A DNA stretch of 64,000 nucleotides from Salinibacterium sp. ZJ70 (GTDB taxonomy: Bacteria > Actinomycetota > Actinomycetes > Actinomycetales > Microbacteriaceae), in contig NZ_CP061770.1 in NCBI RefSeq assembly GCF_011751865.2, positions 930,001-994,000 on the forward strand, read 5' to 3'. Numbering within the stretch: the first letter of the stretch is position 1; the number at the start of each line of letters is the position of its first letter. Below are positions 60,507 through 64,000 of this stretch, one piece after another. Position numbers and translations under genes: made by a program. A model generated the notes under the pieces. The model saw only the letters and a list, made by a program, of their open reading frames with translations. It ran no database searches and had not been told where the DNA came from.

Positions 60507-62534
60507 TCAGGCGAGCCCGCGGCGCTCGAGCAGCGGCTCGATGCGCGCGTCGCGACCGCGGAAATCGCGGAACGCGTCGAGCGAGTGACGGCTGCCCGCG
60601 ACCTCGAGCAGGCGCCGACGGAAGCGCTCCCCGTTCTCGCGCGTGAGCCCGCCGTTCTCGGCGAACCATTCGACCGTGTCGGCGTCGAGCACCTCGCTCC
60701 AGATGTACGAGTAGTAGCCGGCGTCGTAGCCGCCCGCGAAGACGTGCTGGAAGTATGCCGTCGAGTAGCGGGGCGGGATCGCGTCGTTCGCGAGTCCGAC
60801 GCGCACGAGAGCGTCCTTCTCGAAGCCGGGGACGTCGGCGACGGCCGCAGCCTGCTCGACGTCGAGCGTGTGCCACGCCTGGTCGAGAAGCGCCGCCTGC
60901 AGGTATTCGCTCGTACGGAAGCCCTGGCCGAACTGCTCGGCGTCGCGCAGGCGCTGCGCGATCGCGGGGTCGAGCGGCTCGCCCGTCTCGTAGTGCCGCG
61001 CGTAGTTCGCGAGCACCTCGGGGTGCATGGCCCACATCTCGTTGACCTGGCTGGGGAACTCGACGAAGTCGCGGAACACGTTGGTTCCGGAGAGGCTCGG
61101 GTAGGTCGCTCGCGCGAACAGCCCGTGCAGTGCATGGCCGAACTCGTGGAAGAGCGTCGTGACCTCGTCGAGCGTGAGCAGCGTCGGCTCGCCCTCGGCG
61201 GGGCGCGGCACGTTGAGGTTGTTGGTGACGACGGGCGGGTGGCCGAGCAGGGTCGTCGCGGTGGTGAGGGAGTTCATCCACGCGCCGCCGCGCTTCGAGT
61301 CGCGCGTGTAGAGATCGAGCACGAACAGGCCGAAGGGGCCGTCGTCGTCGCTCACCTCGAACACGCGCACCTCGTCGTTCCACCCGCGCAGGTCGCTGCG
61401 CTCGGCGAAGGTGAGGCCGTAGAGGCGATTCGCGGCGTAGAAGACGCCGTCCTGCAGCACGCGCTCGGCTTCGAACCAGGGGCGCAGCGCTGCGGTGTCG
61501 AGGTCGTAGCGCTCGCGGCGCACAGCCTCGGCGGCGAATGCCCAGTCGGATGCGGTGATCTCGGACCCGGCAAGTCGGGTCAGATCATCGCGCTCGGTCT
61601 CGGCGTTCCGGGCCGCGGCGGGGGCGAGCCGCTCGAGCAGCCCGGCGACAGCCTCGGGGTCCCCGGCTGTCTCGTCGGCGGTGACGACGGATGCGTGGTC
61701 GCGGAAGCCGAGGAGCCGTGCGCGTTCGGCGCGGGCGCGCACGATGTCGAGCACGAGTGCGGTGTTGTCGTGTGCGCCTCCGCGCGATGAGCGCGCGAGC
61801 GACGCCTCCATGATGCGTGCCCGCGTGGCGGGGGAGGTGAGCGAGGAGAGCCACGGGTGGCCGGTGGGCAGCACGAGCGTGACGAGCCAGCCGTCGAGAC
61901 CGCGCGACAGGGCGGCTTCGCGCGCCGCGGAGAGCTCGCCCGGCGTGAGCCCGTCGAGCTCGGCGGCATCCGTCACGAGGATGGCGAGGTCGTTGGTGTC
62001 CTCGAGGAGGTTCTTCTCGAACCGGGTGGTGAGGGTCGACAGCTGCTGGTTGAGCTCCTTGAGGCGATCCTTCTCGGCGTCGTCGAGGGCTGCGCCCGCG
62101 AGCACCATCTCGGTGCGGCGGCGCTCGACGAGGTACGCCTGCTCGGCATCCAGCGGCGCGGTGCCGTCGTCGTGCGCGCGATGCACGGCGTCGATGCGCG
62201 CGAACAGGGTCGCGTCGAGCACGATCGCGTCGTGGTGCGCGGCGAGCCGAGGCGCGAGCTCCTCTTCGAGCTGCTGGATGTGCTCGGTCGTGTCGGAGGA
62301 CGACAGGGTGTAGAAGACCGTCGCGACGCGTTCGAGGATCGCGCCCGAGCGCTCGAGGGGCTCGATCGTGTTGGCGAAGGTCGCCTCCTCCTCCTGCGCC
62401 GTGATCGCGGCGATCTCGGCGAGCTGCTCGGCCATGCCCTGCTCGAACGCGGGCAGGTAGTGCTCGTCGCGGATCGCGGCGAAGTCGGGAAGCAGGTAGG
62501 GGAGCGGGCTGTCGGCGAGGAAGGGATTCGTCAC
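60507..62534 (-). CDS. M3-family metallopeptidase (Dcp/oligopeptidase A-like)
   Basis: 675 residues. The zinc site is HEFGHALHG (His463, Glu464, His467) with the downstream Glu of the M3 family. Cytoplasmic peptidyl-dipeptidase/oligopeptidase degrading short peptides. GTG start with TAGGCT at -12 to -7, indicating a leaderless message. Divergent from an ArsR-like regulator; the intervening ATTGCAA repeats may control both. Confidence 0.93.
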   Translation of the reverse strand: MTNPFLADSPLPYLLPDFAAIRDEHYLPAFEQGMAEQLAEIAAITAQEEEATFANTIEPLERSGAILERVATVFYTLSSSDTTEHIQQLEEELAPRLAAHHDAIVLDATLFARIDAVHRAHDDGTAPLDAEQAYLVERRRTEMVLAGAALDDAEKDRLKELNQQLSTLTTRFEKNLLEDTNDLAILVTDAAELDGLTPGELSAAREAALSRGLDGWLVTLVLPTGHPWLSSLTSPATRARIMEASLARSSRGGAHDNTALVLDIVRARAERARLLGFRDHASVVTADETAGDPEAVAGLLERLAPAAARNAETERDDLTRLAGSEITASDWAFAAEAVRRERYDLDTAALRPWFEAERVLQDGVFYAANRLYGLTFAERSDLRGWNDEVRVFEVSDDDGPFGLFVLDLYTRDSKRGGAWMNSLTTATTLLGHPPVVTNNLNVPRPAEGEPTLLTLDEVTTLFHEFGHALHGLFARATYPSLSGTNVFRDFVEFPSQVNEMWAMHPEVLANYARHYETGEPLDPAIAQRLRDAEQFGQGFRTSEYLQAALLDQAWHTLDVEQAAAVADVPGFEKDALVRVGLANDAIPPRYSTAYFQHVFAGGYDAGYYSYIWSEVLDADTVEWFAENGGLTRENGERFRRRLLEVAGSRHSLDAFRDFRGRDARIEPLLERRGLA

Positions 62535-62573
62535 GCGGCCAGCCTACGTGCCGCGCGGCGCTCGCAGAAAGGG

Positions 62574-62609
62574 ATTGCAAAGAAACCATTGCAATGAATC
62601 GATTGCAAA
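62574..62609. promoter_or_regulatory. Three ATTGCAA repeats spaced 14 bp
   Basis: ATTGCAA at 62574-62580, ATTGCAAT at 62588-62595 and ATTGCAAA at 62602-62609, exactly 14 bp apart. They fill the divergent promoter between the M3 peptidase and the regulator genes and lie just upstream of the regulator's -10-like TATCTT (62612-62617). Probably the operator of the regulator itself. Confidence 0.65.
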
Positions 62610-62618
62610 GCTATCTTT

Positions 62619-63242
62619 GTGATCGTGACCCCGCCTCCCACCGACCCCGACGCCATGCGCAGCCTCCAGGGCCTCGCCCACCCGCTGCGCGTGCGCCTGC
62701 TCGACGAGCTCAGCGCCTACGGTCCCTCGACCGCGAGCGCCCTCGCCGAGCGGCTGGGTGAGTCGAGCGGGGCCACGAGCTACCACCTGCGTCAGCTGGC
62801 CCGCCACGGCTTCGTCGTGGAAGACGAGGCACGCGGCAACGGGCGCGAGCGCTGGTGGAAGCGCGTCCCGCAGTCGATCGAGCTGCACGCCCAGGGCGAC
62901 GCCGGTCCCGCCGAGAAGGCGGCGTCCGCCCTCGTGACCTCGGAGTGGTTCCGCACGCGCGCCAGCCGCCTCGAGACCTACGTCGCGCGCGGCGAGCAGA
63001 TGCTCGAACCCGACTGGGACGAGGCCGGCACGGTGAGCACCGTCAACCTGCAGCTCACCCGCGAGCAGACGCAGGAGCTCGTCTCCGAGCTCGGGGCGAT
63101 CACCGACCGCTACGCCGCGCAGTACCGCGAACAGGACGTCCCGGGTGCACGCCCGGTGCAGGTCAACGTAGACGTCTTCGCGCTCATCGACGGGCTCGTG
63201 AGGCCCCAGCCAGCCCCGACTCCGGAGACCACCACCTCATGA
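62619..63242 (+). CDS. ArsR-like winged-helix transcriptional regulator
   Basis: 207 residues. An N-terminal winged helix (LQGLAHPLRVRLLDELSAYG, ALAERLGESSGATSYHLRQLARHGFV) of the HTH_20/ArsR type without the metal-binding cysteines, and an alpha-helical C-terminal domain that probably senses a ligand or dimerises. Starts at GTG 62619 or 62625; TATCTT just upstream implies a near-leaderless message. The stop overlaps the next gene by ATGA. Likely autoregulated through the ATTGCAA repeats. Confidence 0.85.
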   Translation: MIVTPPPTDPDAMRSLQGLAHPLRVRLLDELSAYGPSTASALAERLGESSGATSYHLRQLARHGFVVEDEARGNGRERWWKRVPQSIELHAQGDAGPAEKAASALVTSEWFRTRASRLETYVARGEQMLEPDWDEAGTVSTVNLQLTREQTQELVSELGAITDRYAAQYREQDVPGARPVQVNVDVFALIDGLVRPQPAPTPETTTS

Positions 63243-63460
63243 TCCTCACCTACACCCCCGATTCCCTCCGACCCGACTGTCCGCACACCCTCCGCGGTGT
63301 GCCGGCGCTGGCGGTCCGGCTCGGTCGCGCACTGGAACGCTGGGGTGAGCGCCGCGCCGCGCTCCCGCCCCGCGAGGTGCGCCTGCGTCGCTACGAGAAC
63401 CACATCGCCAACGAACGGCGTGCAAGCGCCGCGGAGCTCGCACTGCTGCACGTGCGCTGA
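63239..63460 (+). CDS. Small basic protein coupled to the regulator
   Basis: 73 residues, Arg-rich with two helical stretches (LAVRLGRALERWGERRAAL, ENHIANERRASAAELALLHV). No domain recognised. The ATG overlaps the regulator's TGA (ATGA), implying coupled translation. Could be an antagonist or partner of the regulator, or an unrelated small protein of this family of bacteria. Confidence 0.6.
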   Translation: MILTYTPDSLRPDCPHTLRGVPALAVRLGRALERWGERRAALPPREVRLRRYENHIANERRASAAELALLHVR

Positions 63461-63482
63461 CCCCGGAATGAGCTCTGCGCCA

Positions 63483-63501
63483 GACGCGAACCTCCCGCGT
63501 C
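63483..63501. terminator. Small hairpin between convergent genes
   Basis: GACGCG / CGCGTC with a seven-base loop, between the 73-residue protein gene and the minus-strand gene at 63528. Weak. Confidence 0.4.
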
Positions 63502-63527
63502 CGCAGACACTCGGGCCGAGCACCGGC

Positions 63528-63755
63528 TCAGTCGAGCTGCTCGCGCTGGATGGTGCCATCGTGCGCCATGCGCAGCACGGTGCCGTCGTCGAGCTCCGCC
63601 ACGGGGCGCCCCTCGAGGAACGTGAGAGTCCAGCGCCAGGCGCTCGTGTCGATGTCGGACACCTCCGCCTCGACAGCGCGGACTGCCTCGACCATGTCGG
63701 CGGGCAGGCGAGCGGGCGGCTCGTCGCCGACGCTCCAGCGTGTGCCCAGCTGCAT
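63528..63755 (-). CDS. Small unknown protein coupled to a GNAT gene
   Basis: 75 residues, acidic, with WRWTLTFLEGRPVAELDDGTVL; beta-rich, no domain recognised. The ATG overlaps the stop of the upstream acetyltransferase gene (TGATG), with AGAAGAGA as ribosome site; an earlier in-frame ATG (63780-63782) would lie inside that gene. Function unknown. Confidence 0.6.
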   Translation of the reverse strand: MQLGTRWSVGDEPPARLPADMVEAVRAVEAEVSDIDTSAWRWTLTFLEGRPVAELDDGTVLRMAHDGTIQREQLD

Positions 63756-64000
63756 CAGAATCTCTTCTCGTAGGTCACCCATGATGTGCGCGTCGCGATC
63801 CGGTCGTAGAGCGCCTGCGCAGTGGTGTTCGACTCCGCGGTGATCCACCGCAGCGTCGCCGGCGCACCCGAGGTGTGCGCGCGTTCGACGATCGCCTCGA
63901 TGAGCGCGCGGCCCGCGCCCGTGCCGCGCACCTCGGGATCGACGAACAGATCGTCGAGGAACCAGTCGCGTCCGCCCGTGAACGTGTCGGGGAACGACCG
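63755..64000 (-). CDS. GNAT-family N-acetyltransferase, 3' part (runs off right edge)
   Basis: The last 81 codons are visible, read from the right edge. Translated, they give FLDDLFVDPEVRGTGAGRALI, the acetyl-CoA-binding R/Q-x-x-G-x-G/A motif region of GNAT enzymes, then WITAESNTTAQALYDRI and a C-terminal WVTYEKRF. Acceptor unknown. Confidence 0.85.
   Translation of the reverse strand, partial: RSFPDTFTGGRDWFLDDLFVDPEVRGTGAGRALIEAIVERAHTSGAPATLRWITAESNTTAQALYDRIATRTSWVTYEKRF

Noticed and set aside
1..64000. CRISPR arrays, insertion sequences, integrases or prophage genes
   Set aside because: No regularly spaced repeats, transposase or phage structural genes were seen; the only repeats are the short palindromes and operators listed.

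Overview
The window is chromosomal DNA from a high-GC Gram-positive actinobacterium, most likely a member of the Microbacteriaceae. Support comes from the very high third-position GC, many GTG starts and ATGA/GTGA gene overlaps, two different ClpP subunits, a fused CydDC exporter, a group II truncated haemoglobin, DUF2510 domains and iron boxes of the DtxR/IdeR type. At least nine genes appear to start on leaderless mRNAs, with TANNNT exactly at -12 to -7 from the start codon. No rRNA, CRISPR array, insertion sequence or prophage was seen.

Layout. 0-5.8 kb: end of an unknown gene, a persulfide/CoA-disulfide reductase with a downstream rhodanese behind a perfect ATACCCCC/GGGGGTAT operator, an FAD dehydrogenase, and a truncated haemoglobin coupled to an MscS channel. 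5.8-13.4 kb: a roadblock/GTPase signalling region (two families of roadblock proteins, a CvnD/MglA-like GTPase, a DUF2510 protein, an unknown conserved protein) interrupted by pepN. 13.5-17.5 kb: rpiB, a Nei-type glycosylase, a tiny LAETG surface protein, a PaiB-like protein and an amidohydrolase. 17.5-33 kb: a low-oxygen/dormancy island with Dps, a DevR/DevS (DosR/DosS) pair that keeps the haem-ligand histidine, a universal stress protein, pta-ackA, cydAB and fused cydDC, and a second LuxR-type two-component pair. Boxes resembling the DosR site lie before usp, between pta and cydA, and at 44.3 kb.

33-45.7 kb: a stand-alone DUF2510 peptide, a cold-shock protein, a fatty acid desaturase and a divergent MFS efflux pump (both apparently starting at ATT, the pump behind a leader that looks like a translational attenuator), tRNA-Gly, tRNA-Pro, tig, clpP1, clpP2 and clpX, with a CopC/YcnI-type copper operon on the opposite strand between clpP2 and clpX. 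45.8-54.7 kb: an MFS-GH2-DUF2804 sugar operon, then BenE-like, MFS and uracil permeases. 54.8-59.7 kb: a complete ferric-siderophore uptake operon (binding protein, two permeases, ATPase, SIP reductase) behind a near-perfect iron box. 59.8-64 kb: an alpha/beta hydrolase, an M3 peptidase divergent from an ArsR-like regulator with three ATTGCAA repeats spaced 14 bp apart, a 73-residue protein, a small unknown protein and the end of a GNAT acetyltransferase.

The best candidates for undescribed biology are the multi-copy roadblock/GTPase module without a sensor kinase, the leader-peptide attenuator with an ATT-started efflux pump, a three-copy intergenic palindrome with a conserved GACACG core, and the DosR-like regulon that would tie cytochrome bd, acetate fermentation and a copper operon to one haem sensor.
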